Origin: Theocolax elegans
Lineage: Eukaryota > Arthropoda > Insecta > Hymenoptera > Cerocephalidae
DNA length: 64,000 bases
Assembly (NCBI GenBank): GCA_026168455.1
Contig: CM047431.1
Location: 10,699,703 to 10,763,702, forward strand
Reading direction: 5' to 3'
The notes under the pieces are model-generated. The model was not told where the DNA came from. It worked only from the letters and a program-made list of their open reading frames with translations, and ran no database searches. Positions 53,741 through 64,000 of this stretch are shown in pieces. The stretch's first letter is position 1. Every line of letters begins with the position of its first letter. The position numbers and the translations under genes were made by a program.

Positions 53741-54419
53741 CAAGGGAAGTACATGACCTCCGGGAAACGGATCTTATCCTAACTTTGATATGTCTTTTAT
53801 AATATAAAAATATGAAGAAAGCCAAGTTATCTCTTGCCAATGGCCACTTTTACGGAAGTTATTCGACATCCAATAATAATAGAAGTAAAAATTACTTCCA
53901 GTTCGGTCGCTTATAACTCGGAAACAAATAAAGATAAACAATCAAACAAAACCAGAAGAAAGTTGAGTTCAAGTAGATATGGTTTGAAAAAAAGAAGCTC
54001 AAATTGCTTAATTTGAAGCAAAGTTATGAAGAAAATAAGAAATTGAAGATTATTAGGCCAAAAGAAACAATAAATTTTTCATATTAAATTTTGGCCTAAT
54101 AGTCTTCAATTTCTTATTTTCTTCATAACTTTGCTTCAAATTAAGCAATTTGAGCTCCTTTTTTTCAAACCATATCTACTTGAACTCAACTTTCTTCTGG
54201 TTTTTGGTTTGATTGTTTATCTTTATTTGTTTCCGAGTTATAAGCGACCGAATTGGAAGTAATTTTTACTTCTATTATTATTTGGATGTCGTATAACTTC
54301 CGTAAAAGTGGCCATTGGCAAGAGATAACTTGGCTTTCTTCATATTTTTATATTATAAAAGACATATCAAAGTTAGGATGAGATCCGTTTCCTGGAGGTC
54401 ATGTACTTCCCTTGTTAGT
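53741..54419. mobile_element. Palindromic foldback element, best copy (679 bp)
   Basis: Termini are GACTTACAAGGGAAGTACAT and, on the opposite strand, GACTAACAAGGGAAGTACAT. The arms (about 330 bp each) are near-perfect inverted copies meeting at about 54080, where AATAAATTTTTCATATTAAATT forms the loop region. No coding capacity. It sits in LINE H between the codons for the LFFLL and AKSSR-like parts (copy A reads LLFPLAKSSR), so insertion was clean; no clear target duplication longer than 2-3 bp is seen. Confidence 0.85.
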
Positions 54420-55020
54420 CAAAAGAAAGAAAAGGGACTTTCTCCAGGATTCCCGAAAAGATCAACTTGAGAGAGAGATTAGGGGAGCTAGAAGCTTTAA
54501 CATAGGAATGGAGATTTCATCGTGGCCCGTAGCTTTCGAGGTGGCCCTGGAAATGGCTGTTAGTACGTTATGTGGGGTGACAGGATAGGAAGAAGGTAGA
54601 ATATGTGAGGATGAGATAAGTGAATAAAGCTGAGTAGGGATGAAAGGTGTAGCTGAGTAGAAGGTGTAGGCGTAATGAGTATTGAGTTGGTCTAATGAGA
54701 AGCTGTCGAGATGAGGAGGTTTAGTAGCAAGGCCCATGTTTCTGAGCTCCTTCCACAGGTTTAAAGATTTAGATGCAAATCTAATTCTATTATTATAGTA
54801 CATAAACTTGCTCGTGTCTATCGAATTACTAAGTTACGAAGCTCCTTATAAAGAAGATAGTCGGAGCTCAGGCCAGAGGACAGATACTACCTGTACGCCA
54901 CATTACGTTCCTTAATATTATATCTTATAAATGGGATTATCCATGATTCATTTAAATCCTTGATTGTGATGAGTTTTCTAGGTGCGAGTGAGTCAAAAGT
55001 GTGCAAAATGACTGAAATGA

Positions 55021-56148
55021 TCCACATAAATCTGCAACATAATGCGATCAATTGCAAAGACGATACTAGACATCTTAGCCAACATTACAGTGACATTATC
55101 AATAGTATTAAATTAAAATCTAAATTATAATGTGTATCTCTCCCCTATGACATAACCTCAAATCAATGTATATCGATCAGATGTTTGGATAAGGCGAGTG
55201 ATTGACTTGCGTGTTGATCGACTCTTACTGCGCGTATTGTTCTTGAACGATGCGCGGCGCGGTAAATTCAAATATATATCTTTGTTTTTTTTATTTCTTC
55301 TCATTTAGGTTCATAATTAAAAGATTCTTGACTATTATAAAAATTGTTAAGTTAATCTACTATATTTAAAAATTTAATAAAATACTTAACTATTTAAATT
55401 TAATTATTAAAATTTTTTATTACCAATTATTATTTGTTTCAACGGGAAAAAATTTTTTATTGAAATGGTAAATTTTAATTTAGTCTTATAAAAATATTTT
55501 TTTTGAGTTCTCTTGTAAATAATCCTAAATAATTTATTAATTTGTATTACTTATCAGTTCCATAATGTACGTAATTTGAGGTTTCGCGCCTGTACGAGGG
55601 ATGACTGTGTTGTCGATCTGATTAAGATTGATCGCATAGGTGTCTCTGGAAACGGGAGACGTGAGATTTCAAATTTTTCAGTATTAACCGTCTGTGATAT
55701 ACATTGTTTGCTTTATTTTAATATTTGACTGCCTTTTGCTTAATATGTGTGATTATGTGTTAATTTATTTTGTAATGTTCTTAAATTATTTATTTAATTT
55801 TCAATTTTTTGTGTTGATTATGGACACAACAATAGGGGAAAGGTATGTTATATATAACCTCAATCTCTGTGCAAAAATTGTTAAACGTTTGTTATTTTAA
55901 TCATTGTTTTCAATTATAGAGCGACGCATCAGAGATGCTGTTAATATTGTACACCTATATATTGACGAAATAGTAAGTAACTTAGATTTATATATGTAAA
56001 AATTGTGTTAAAAAGATGTTGTAAAATGAAATCATTTTTTAATAAAAATAGGTATAGCCTGATGAGGATGGAGGATATCCATCGAAACGTCGCCAAATAA
56101 ATAAATATGGTTTGTTCATCAATATCGAGGAAAACCTAAACTACTCCT
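55021..56148 (+). mobile_element. Penelope-like insert with 15-bp target duplication
   Basis: The insert is flanked by perfect copies of AAATGACTGAAATGA (55006-55020 and 56149-56163). The first bases translate to a GIY-YIG-end-like stretch (INLQHNAINCKDDTRHLSQHY). The rest is AT-rich untranslated sequence ending with a hammerhead-like core (56059-56091) and a (AAATA)n-type segment. The long target duplication and terminal ribozyme motif fit a 5'-truncated Penelope-like element. Confidence 0.65.
56059..56091 (+). ncRNA. Hammerhead ribozyme-like core
   Basis: CTGATGA (56059-56065) is followed by a 5-bp stem GATGG/CCATC (56067-56071 with 56079-56083, 7-base loop) and then GAAA-C-GTC (56084-56091). 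These are the conserved CUGAUGA and GAAA boxes plus a cleavage-type GUC, in the arrangement of the minimal hammerheads described in Penelope-like elements. Helices I and III would be very short, and activity may need a dimer. Confidence 0.6.
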
Positions 56149-56246
56149 AAATGACTGAAATGAGGTTGGGAAGGAGATTGATGGAAAGGAAAAGAAACTG
56201 AAACTCAACGGTCAGGTGACGTAAGCAAAGTGAGTAACAAGTCTGT

Positions 56247-56741
56247 GTGAGACACAAGCCTAACATCAAGATTATTCCTGTAAGCCGCGAACTTTGGTTG
56301 AGGGAGATGAAACTCGGAATACAAGCCCGTGGCCGGGCCCTGGTGGCAGAATCAGGGGTTGAACGCGAAGACGTTGATCTCGAACTCCTCCTATCACGGG
56401 CGAGCCAACGATCTCTCCATCGGAAATGCTAAGATCCTTAAGGCCGCCTAGAACTAATAGTTCACAAGAGTCCCTCTCCGAGAACGAGATAGGCCCCGTA
56501 TGGTCAGCAGGTGCCACTAATTAATTTGTGGATGTCCGCGTTAGAAGTCTTGACCGGTCCTAGATGTTACGAAAAGTTGGCAAATCTCGCGTCTGTTGTT
56601 GATTCGATCTGGGAGATCCGACAGAGATCTCAGTTTTCACACGCCAAGTCCCGAACCGACGACTTGATACGCGAGACCGTATACTCGAGATTAATCTCGA
56701 TACGGGAGGTGCTGCTCCCTCTCGCGACGCAGGCAATGTAG
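56247..56741 (+). pseudogene. Unidentified degenerate coding remnant
   Basis: Two plus-strand frames (56247-56432, REMKLGIQARGRALVAESGV; 56511-56741, ALEVLTGPRCYEKLANLASVVDSIWEIRQ) have an amphipathic, charged look and lie close together with stops between. They could be parts of a retroelement gag, but I do not recognise a family. The second runs into the duplicated 3.33-kb unit at 56646. Confidence 0.25.
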
Positions 56742-59700
56742 AGGCCTTTGCGAGTCGGCAATAGTGCGGCCCACCCATACCGGGTGTTATTGTGTAGCAA
56801 TTAGCGTGGATATAGATGCAAGTGGCCGCTTGCATTTCCGAGGTGAAAATGATAAGAGAGAAAGAGAGAGAGAGAGAGACAAATAGTGATAAAATTCGAA
56901 CCATAAAAACAATGTTTTCATTTTCTTGCAAGTGATGGTATATCCTTTTTTATCTTAAATATAATATTATAAGAATTGTACAAAAAATTAATGTATATTA
57001 TTACATTATTTTAATTATATTTATTATATTATATTATTATATCATTTTACATAATTTTATGACCACCACCCATCGCGGCAACTTATAAAATATTAGCGGA
57101 CATCTCCCACGTTGCAGCAAAGTTTTTCCAACGTTGCAGCAACTTTCATAACAACTTTGGAATGTTAGTAAGATAACGTTGCCACGTTGTGTGCTAGTAG
57201 GGATAATTACGATATACATATTGTATTACTAGACGTATAAAAAGAAATATAACAAAATATTTTTAAACTATCTTATAGTAAAATAATTAACTTAAATTTG
57301 CACATTAAAAATATTTACCGAGTCATAAAGTATAGTATAATTTAGTAAACTTACAGATTAAGTATGCACATTCAAGTTTATGACTAGATCAATTATTGAC
57401 TTAAATAAGACTTATTACAAAAAAGTGTTATACACATTTGACATCTAAATACTGCTCGAGATAAACATCTTTCTCTTATTCGAGTGCATATTCATTATAA
57501 TCCATATACAAAATAAGAATAATAATTACTTAGCTATTATTCATTTAGATGGATCATGAGGTACTAGATAAAATAAGACATCCTTATGAGTGTATAAATT
57601 GGGCTGGAAAACTAAAGGATTGTATAGAATGTAGAATAATTTTATTATTAATTAAGAGAAATAATAAAATAATATATTATAATTGTACATAAATTAATAT
57701 AATAATTATTAAGATTTAATTTTATTTCGAAAAAAGGATTATTGTATACAATACCAATAGAGAAGAAAAGCAAGCTATCAAATATAGGCCGATCCCTTCT
57801 CATTTTCATAGGTCAATAGTAAAATACGTATATATATTATATGTTTACTCTTCTTGGAATCATATATTCCTCCTACAGCAGTAAATAAGTAATTTTACAT
57901 TTTTGAAAATGTATGTATACTTGTATGTATGTACTATGTATGTAATCAAACCAATCGAAAAATTCAGTCAATTTTTTACCCATTTGGCTAAAATTAATTT
58001 TTATAGTAACTTTTAAATATAATAGTCGTTTATTTTTAATGGAATATAAAGGCGTATAGCTTTTACATATTTCGCACCCTCTAGTTTAATATTGAAATAA
58101 ACCAATGTGTCAATTGGTTGCAAGTGTAAAAGGAATTTAACATTTTGGAACTTTCACACGTATATAATGATTCTTATTCGATTGCCGAGTGACCTGTCTG
58201 TCTGACAGTGACACTAACTAATATAATTAAAAAAAACATAATATTATATTTAAGTGAATGCTCTATAATTCTCTATCCTTATTAAAGTTGTAACGTTGTC
58301 CTCACTTTCGTGGCCCGTAAACCACGCTACTCGATTCCACTTTATTTAATATATACATATTACCCTTTTAATCCGGTAAAGACCGTATTTAATATTTTAC
58401 TGGGCGCCAGGTCTTACCAAACAATAATAGCCTCCCGGTTCGACTCCTCAGGACGTGGCTCCAACGCCAATACGGAGGTGGCGAAACCAACGACGAATTT
58501 ATCTCCTTCGAAAATGCGTGGCGGTAAATTATCAAGGTATAGGTCAATAAGTCAAAAATAACTCAATGCTTCAATTGAACTAGATTATAATTTAATTTAG
58601 TTTATTCCTTCAAAATTCCAATTTCCGATCACTACGGTGATCACCGTTACAATTTTATCGACGAAGTAAATTCGACAAGTTAAATTTCCGCGAACTAGCC
58701 CGATCTTCCGATCACCGATAACCACGTAGTGTGATTAATTAACCCGATATTCACGTCTTATAAGCTCCGGTAATAAATAATAAACCGTTTCCCAACCCTT
58801 AAAACGGACAAACTCGAATTCGCGGCACGTGCTAAAATGGCGGCGCGGCTCGCAGGAGGTCTATACGCGACGCGCAAGAAATCCCCGGCGATTCTTTCGA
58901 TCAATAAATTAATTGATGGCCGTGCAGCCCACTTACCGCAACGAAAAGCAATCTTCTTCAAAATAAACAACTCAACTGTATAAAAACGATAACTACTAAT
59001 TCTACTTTCAATTAACTTCTCCGACTCAGATATTCCAACTTAAGGTTGCGCACGGTGTACTATCAATTAGACTATCCGGCTACGAATGACGATCGGGACT
59101 CGTAGCATCCCGCTCGTCCTCGTAGTTCGTTCAAACGCGGCGCTGATTGTCTTCTTCTTCCTTATTTTTCAACCAATAGTATCCTCCAGGTTAATTAGAT
59201 GATTGACTATTACCGCCGTCTGCGCCATCTATTCCCGTATCAATCTTCTTTTCCCCAGTGACGGAATAACGAAATAACCCGTATTCCGTTGAGAAACTGA
59301 CTTGCGCTTCCACCAATGCAACAGGTGTGTCTTCTTTCTCTCTCGTACACACACGCTGTAGATGGCTACTTCCCGCTCATTCCGTTGTTCCCCTCCTCGG
59401 TGCGCCGCCATGTGCCGCGGCGTGCATGTGCGAGAGCAGCGAGCGCCCCCCCCCCTCTCTGCCGCGCTGACCCTAGTACACGAGCAGCCGGCCGAGTCCG
59501 TTGCACGCGAGTCGGGCGTCGTTTGTTTACACGACGGCGAACGGGTTTTTATTTTGTGTGTGTGAAGAGTGCGCCAGTTCCTGGGTCGTCGTCTTCGTGG
59601 CTGCCTTCGTTCTCCATCACCAGGTCGTCGGGAGATGGTATTGGATCTACGTGGGAACATAGTTGGACGTCGGTGGCGGTATGGTTGTATCATTCCTTCT

Positions 59701-59974
59701 TCGTTATTAAACTCCTTCCTTTCTCCAATCCTCCGATTTCCTCAATAGATCAATAAAACCCTATTAATTCCTTCTCTTTACGTACTAAAATACCGGTGAC
59801 GAGAATGGCTCGGGCCAGGATTCGTAGCCGGTGTTTACTTCCTTCCTATCCTCTATTCATATATCCTATATATAATATACTATACTCATACATGACTTCC
59901 TTATTACAACTACACTTTATCCCTCTATAAATCCTACTATCCTAACCTTCTATATATATTCTAGTTTTATTTAC
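56646..59974 (+). repeat. Tandem duplication, unit 1 (3,329 bp)
   Basis: From AAGTCCCGAACCGACGAC the sequence matches unit 2 base by base except for small differences, nearly all single-base length changes in short runs (for example TTTTTAAACT/TTTTTAACT and CATAAAGTA/CATAAAAGTA). It contains the tail of the degenerate frame above, an AT-rich middle (57000-58280), an ACGTTGC-rich stretch (57110-57190), an LTR-like end at 58289 and a CpG-rich 3' part (58790-59760) in which overlapping frames occur on both strands. No real gene can be supported. Confidence 0.9.
58289..59974 (-). mobile_element. LTR-like segment within unit 1
   Basis: Read on the minus strand the segment ends GTGAGGACAACGTTACA at 58289, with TGGCGCCCA 112 bp before the end (58401-58409) and AAATAAAGTGG between, the same layout as the LTR ends at 130 and 39469. 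The other boundary is uncertain; the unit junction is used here. The CpG-rich half would be U3. The second copy starts at 61624. Confidence 0.4.
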
Positions 59975-62900
59975 AAGTCCCGAACCGACGACTTGATACG
60001 CGAGACCGTATACTCGAGATTAATCTCGATACGGGAGGTGCTGCTCCCTCTCGCGACGCAGGCAATGTAGAGGCCTTTGCGAGTCGGCAATAGTGCGGCC
60101 CACCCATACCGGGTGTTATTGTGTAGCAATTAGCGTGGATATAGATGCAAGTGGCCGCTTGCATTTCCGAGGTGAAAATGATAAGAGAGAAAGAGAGAGA
60201 GAGAGAGACAAATAGTGATAAAATTCGAACCATAAAAACAATGTTTTCATTTTCTTGCAAGTGATGGTATATCCTTTTTTATCTTAAATATATATTATAA
60301 GAATTGTACAAAAATTAATGTATATTATTACATTATTTTAATTATATTTATTATATTATATTATTATATCATTTTACATAATTTTATGACCACCACCCAT
60401 CGCGGCAACTTATAAAATATTAGCGGACATCTCCCACGTTGCAGCAAAGTTTTTCCAACGTTGCAGCAACTTTCATAACAACTTTGGAATGTTAGTAAGA
60501 TAACGTTGCCACGTTGTGTGCTAGTAGGGATAATTACGATATACATATTGTATTACTAGACGTATAAAAAGAAATATAACAAAATATTTTTAACTATCTT
60601 ATAGTAAAATAATTAACTTAAATTTGCACATTAAAAATATTTTACCGAGTCATAAAAGTATAGTATAATTTAGTAAACTTACAGATTAAGTATGCACATT
60701 CAAGTTTATGACTAGATCAATTATTGACTTAAATAAGACTTATTACAAAAAAGTGTTATACACATTTGACATCTAAATACTGCTCGAGATAAACATCTTT
60801 CTCTTATTCGAGTGCATATTCATTATAATCCATATACAAAATAAGAATAATAATTACTTAGCTATTATTTCATTTAGATGGATCATGAGGTACTAGATAA
60901 AATAAGACATCCTTATGAGTGTATAAATTGGGCTGGAAAACTAAAGGATTGTATAGAATGTAGAATAATTTTATTATTAATTAAGAGAAATAATAAAATA
61001 ATATATTATAATTGTACATAAATTAATATAATAATTATTAAGATTTAATTTTATTTCGAAAAAAGGATTTATTGTATACAATACCAATAGAGAAGAAAAG
61101 CAAGCTATCAAATATAGGCCGATCCCTTCTCATTTTCATAGGTCAATAGTAAAATACGTATATATATTATATGTTTACTCTTCTTGGAATCATATATTCC
61201 TCCTACAGCAGTAAAATAAGTAATTTTACATTTTTGAAAATGTATGTATACTTGTATGTATGTACTATGTATGTAATCAAACCAATCGAAAAATTCAGTC
61301 AATTTTTTACCCATTTGGCTAAAATTAATTTTTATAGTAACTTTTAAATATAATAGTCGTTTATTTTTTAATGGAATATAAAGGCGTATAGCTTTTACAT
61401 ATTTCGCACCCTCTAGTTTAATATTGAAATAAAACCAATGTGTCAATTGGTTGCAAGTGTAAAAGGAATTTAACATTTTTGGAACTTTCACACGTATATA
61501 ATGATTCTTATTCGATTGCCGAGTGACCTGTCTGTCTGACAGTGACACTAACTAATATAATTAAAAAAAAACATAATATTATATTTAAGTGAATGCTCTA
61601 TAATTCTCTATCCTTATTAAAGTTGTAACGTTGTCCTCACTTTCGTGGCCCGTAAACCACGCTACTCGATTCCACTTTATTTAATATATACATATTACCC
61701 TTTTAATCCGGTAAAGACCGTATTTAATATTTTACTGGGCGCCAGGTCTTACCAAACAATAAATAGCCTCCCGGTTCGACTCCTCAGGACGTGGCTCCAA
61801 CGCCAATACGGAGGTGGCGAAACCAACGACGAATTTATCTCCTTCGAAAATGCGTGGCGGTAAATTATCAAGGTATAGGTCAATAAGTCAAAAATAACTC
61901 AATGCTTCAATTGAACTAGATTATAATTTAATTTAGTTTATTCCTTCAAAATTCCAATTTCCGATCACTACGGGTGATCACCGTTACAATTTTTATCGAC
62001 GAAGTAAATTCGACAAGTTAAATTTCCGCGAACTAGCCCGATCTTCCGATCACCGATAACCACGTAGTGTTGATTAATTAACCCGATATTCACGTCTTAT
62101 AAGCTCCGGTAATAAATAATAAACCGTTTCCCAACCCTTAAAACGGACAAACTCGAATTCGCGGCACGTGCTAAAATGGCGGCGCGGCTCGCAGGAGGTC
62201 TATACGCGACGCGCAAGAAATCCCCGGCGATTCTTTCGATCAATAAATTAATTGATGGCCGTGCAGCCCACTTACCGCAACGAAAAGCAATCTTCTTCAA
62301 AATAAACAACTCAACTGTATAAAAACGATAACTACTAATTCTACTTTCAATTAACTTCTCCGACTCAGATATTCCAACTTAAGGTTGCGCACGGTGTACT
62401 ATCAATTAGACTATCCGGCTACGAATGACGATCGGGACTCGTAGCATCCCGCTCGTCCTCGTAGTTCGTTCAAACGCGGCGCTGATTGTCTTCTTCTTCC
62501 TTATTTTTCAACCAATAGTATCCTCCAGGTTAATTAGATGATTGACTATTACCGCCGTCTGCGCCATCTATTCCCGTATCAATCTTCTTTTCCCCAGTGA
62601 CGGAATAACGAAATAACCCGTATTCCGTTGAGAAACTGACTTGCGCTTCCACCAATGCAACAGGTGTGTCTTCTTTCTCTCTCGTACACACACGCTGTAG
62701 ATGGCTACTTCCCGCTCATTCCGTTGTTCCCCTCCTCGGTGCGCCGCCATGTGCCGCGGCGTGCATGTGCGAGAGCAGCGAGCGCCCCCCCCCCTCTCTG
62801 CCGCGCTGACCCTAGTACACGAGCAGCCGGCCGAGTCCGTTGCACGCGAGTCGGGCGTCGTTTGTTTACACGACGGCGAACGGGTTTTTATTTTGTGTGT

Positions 62901-63313
62901 GTGAAGAGTGCGCCAGTTCCTGGGTCGTCGTCTTCGTGGCTGCCTTCGTTCTCCATCACCAGGTCGTCGGGAGATGGTATTGGATCTACGTGGGAACATA
63001 GTTGGACGTCGGTGGCGGTATGGTTGTATCATTCCTTCTTCGTTATTAAACTCCTTCCTTTCTCCAATCCTCCGATTTCCTCAATAGATCAATAAAACCC
63101 TATTAATTCCTTCTCTTTACGTACTAAAATACCGGTGACGAGAATGGCTCGGGCCAGGATTCGTAGCCGGTGTTTACTTCCTTCCTATCCTCTATTCATA
63201 TATCCTATATATAATATACTATACTCATACATGACTTCCTTATTACAACTACACTTTATCCCTCTATAAATCCTACTATCCTAACCTTCTATATATATTC
63301 TAGTTTTATTTAT
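59975..63313 (+). repeat. Tandem duplication, unit 2 (3,339 bp)
   Basis: This is the second copy of the 56646-59974 unit. At the places where the two differ, unit 2 is usually one base longer (CTACGGGTGATC versus CTACGGTGATC; TAGTGTTGATT versus TAGTGTGATT). The junction between units is TTTATTTAC|AAGTCCCG; the end of unit 2 runs from TTTATTTA into unique TTATCAACC. Confidence 0.9.
61624..63313 (-). mobile_element. LTR-like segment within unit 2
   Basis: Duplicate of the segment at 58289, with TGGGCGCCA on the plus strand at 61736-61744 and the terminus TGTAACGTTG at 61624. The same uncertainty about the far boundary applies. Confidence 0.4.
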
Positions 63314-63327
63314 TATCAACCTTTCAG

Positions 63328-63642
63328 CTAACCAACACTACCAAGGAGCGGACCCAGGACCAAAAGGTTCACCCAGGACTCATCGCCTCAAGGGGAGATG
63401 GAATCACCATGAGCAGTACCCAGGACTCATCACCTCCAAGGACAGGACTCACAGGGATAGCATCATTGGATCACCCAGGACTCATCGTCTCAAAGGTATG
63501 ATATTGTATTAAAATCTTATTTCACTTATATCTATTTCCTCTATGCTAACCTTATAACTATCTATATACACTAATAACTCTTTTTCTTGTTTCAGGTATG
63601 TCCCTTCGACAAGGCTTCCCTCCTTTAGCTAATTATAAATAA
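63328..63642 (+). CDS. Possible two-exon small reading frame with a repeated motif
   Basis: An open segment (63328-63495) lies between an acceptor CTTTCAG and a donor AAAG|GTATGA; a 100-bp intron ends TTGTTTCAG, and the second piece (63596-63642) continues in phase to a stop (GMSLRQGFPPLANYK). The DNA motif ACCCAGGACTCATCRYCTC occurs three times in the first part, giving two GSPRTHRLK peptides and one in another phase. The product is not recognised. It could be the tail of a retroelement transcript. Splice-site quality is good, but coding status is unproven. Confidence 0.3.
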
Positions 63643-64000
63643 ATACCGGTGTGAGGTTTACCTCACAAAATTATTGAATAATAATCTTTTATTTTCTATA
63701 AATTTAATATATGTTTTCGACACTTTGGCAAGTGCATAATATTTAATAATTATATGAACTATAACATATATAGGATTATATTTATTTCAATGTTCACTAA
63801 CATGAATGCTATGATAGTCACATTGACAAACATAATCAAATAAAAAGTTACGTAGACTGGATCGCGCGTGGTTTAGAAAGAATTAATATTATTACGATGT
63901 TATAATGTGACGTAAAAAGTGTAGTTACCATATCTTGACTTATACTACTCAGCAAAATCAATTGTTTTAGTTTTTATTGGTACTGCGGGCCTAAAATAAA
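63643..64000. other. AT-rich end of the window
   Basis: A small hairpin GTGAGGT-TT-ACCTCAC (63651-63666) follows the stop codon. Nothing else is recognised. Confidence 0.4.

Larger units (their letters stand above)
52930..56240 (-). pseudogene. LINE H, deleted relative of LINE A with two nested inserts
   Basis: Going 5' to 3' on the minus strand: a segment before the RT (ILHTFDSLAP, SSGLSSDYLLYKELRNL, ASKSLNLWKELRNMGLATKP, SIPMLKLLAP), then VDLPSDTRPIAKLCEISKILEKL, then a jump that deletes the RT palm, and the C-terminus with RTAALNNFFII, LDRQAWDMRV and PPLPDL (shared with LINE A). Its frame is interrupted by a foldback (53741-54419) and by a Penelope-like insert (55021-56148). The tail near 52930 is followed by TTTA/TTTG-type repeats. 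The 5' limit near 56240 is approximate. Confidence 0.75.

Noticed and set aside
59229..59756. Overlapping opposite-strand frames of 154 and 146 codons, duplicated at 62568-63095
   Set aside because: CpG-rich, Arg/Pro/Ser-biased on both strands with no domain; more likely the GC-rich body of an LTR. Presence in both units reflects the tandem duplication, not conservation.

Overview
The window reads as insect nuclear DNA, most likely from a hymenopteran; the order is a guess. The support is an intron-containing fragment of an SLC35F-type transporter, R1-clade and Jockey/CR1-like LINEs, Penelope-like elements, piggyBac, hAT and foldback elements, LTR elements with TGT...ACA ends, and long GATA/GACA arrays. 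There is no bacterial-type operon, ribosome-binding site or CRISPR array. Nearly everything is mobile or repetitive DNA. No complete host gene can be supported.

Layout. 0-0.5 kb: the end of an LTR, an SLC35F-like exon pair and a tRNA-like remnant. 1.15-12.9 kb: foldback ends in inverted orientation enclosing four LINE copies (A-D) set in GA-rich microsatellites, a hAT MITE, a ~120-bp tandem repeat, and a transposase-like gene split by a foldback element with a 9-bp target duplication. 12.9-15 kb: a decayed R1-clade LINE ending on an (AC)n tract. 15.6-18.8 kb: a long inverted repeat holding a solo LTR, then a retroelement carrying only ORF1, with poly(A) and a 14-bp target duplication. 19.6-25.2 kb: an LTR broken by a two-ORF LINE (F). 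25.2-28.7 kb: a TIR element flanked by TA, then a BEL/Pao-like remnant. 30.2-34 kb: two inverted Penelope fragments, then a minus-strand reading frame split by a solo LTR. 34.6-37.3 kb: a decayed piggyBac flanked by TCAAGGTCA-type repeats. 37.7-40.9 kb: a deleted LINE (G) and an LTR. 41.1-52.2 kb: a GATA/GACA (Bkm-like) array interrupted by a near full-length LINE (E) and by foldback material. 52.2-56.2 kb: palindromic foldbacks and LINE H with a nested Penelope-like insert that carries a hammerhead-like core. 56.6-63.3 kb: a 3.33-kb segment present twice in tandem. 63.3-64 kb: a small spliced-looking reading frame.

The sequence records layers of insertion rather than cooperating genes. Several nestings can be ordered because the interrupted frame is regained when the insert and one target duplication are removed: the foldback in the transposase-like gene, the solo LTR in the unknown minus-strand frame, and the foldback and Penelope insert in LINE H. 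The best candidates for undescribed biology are the palindromic foldback family (termini CTTACAAGGGAAGTAC), the ORF1-only R1 derivative, the ORF1-stop-ORF2 single-frame layout of LINE E, and the frame broken by the LTR. Two regions (51.0-51.8 kb and the 56.6-63.3 kb duplication) show indel patterns that suggest assembly or base-calling problems.
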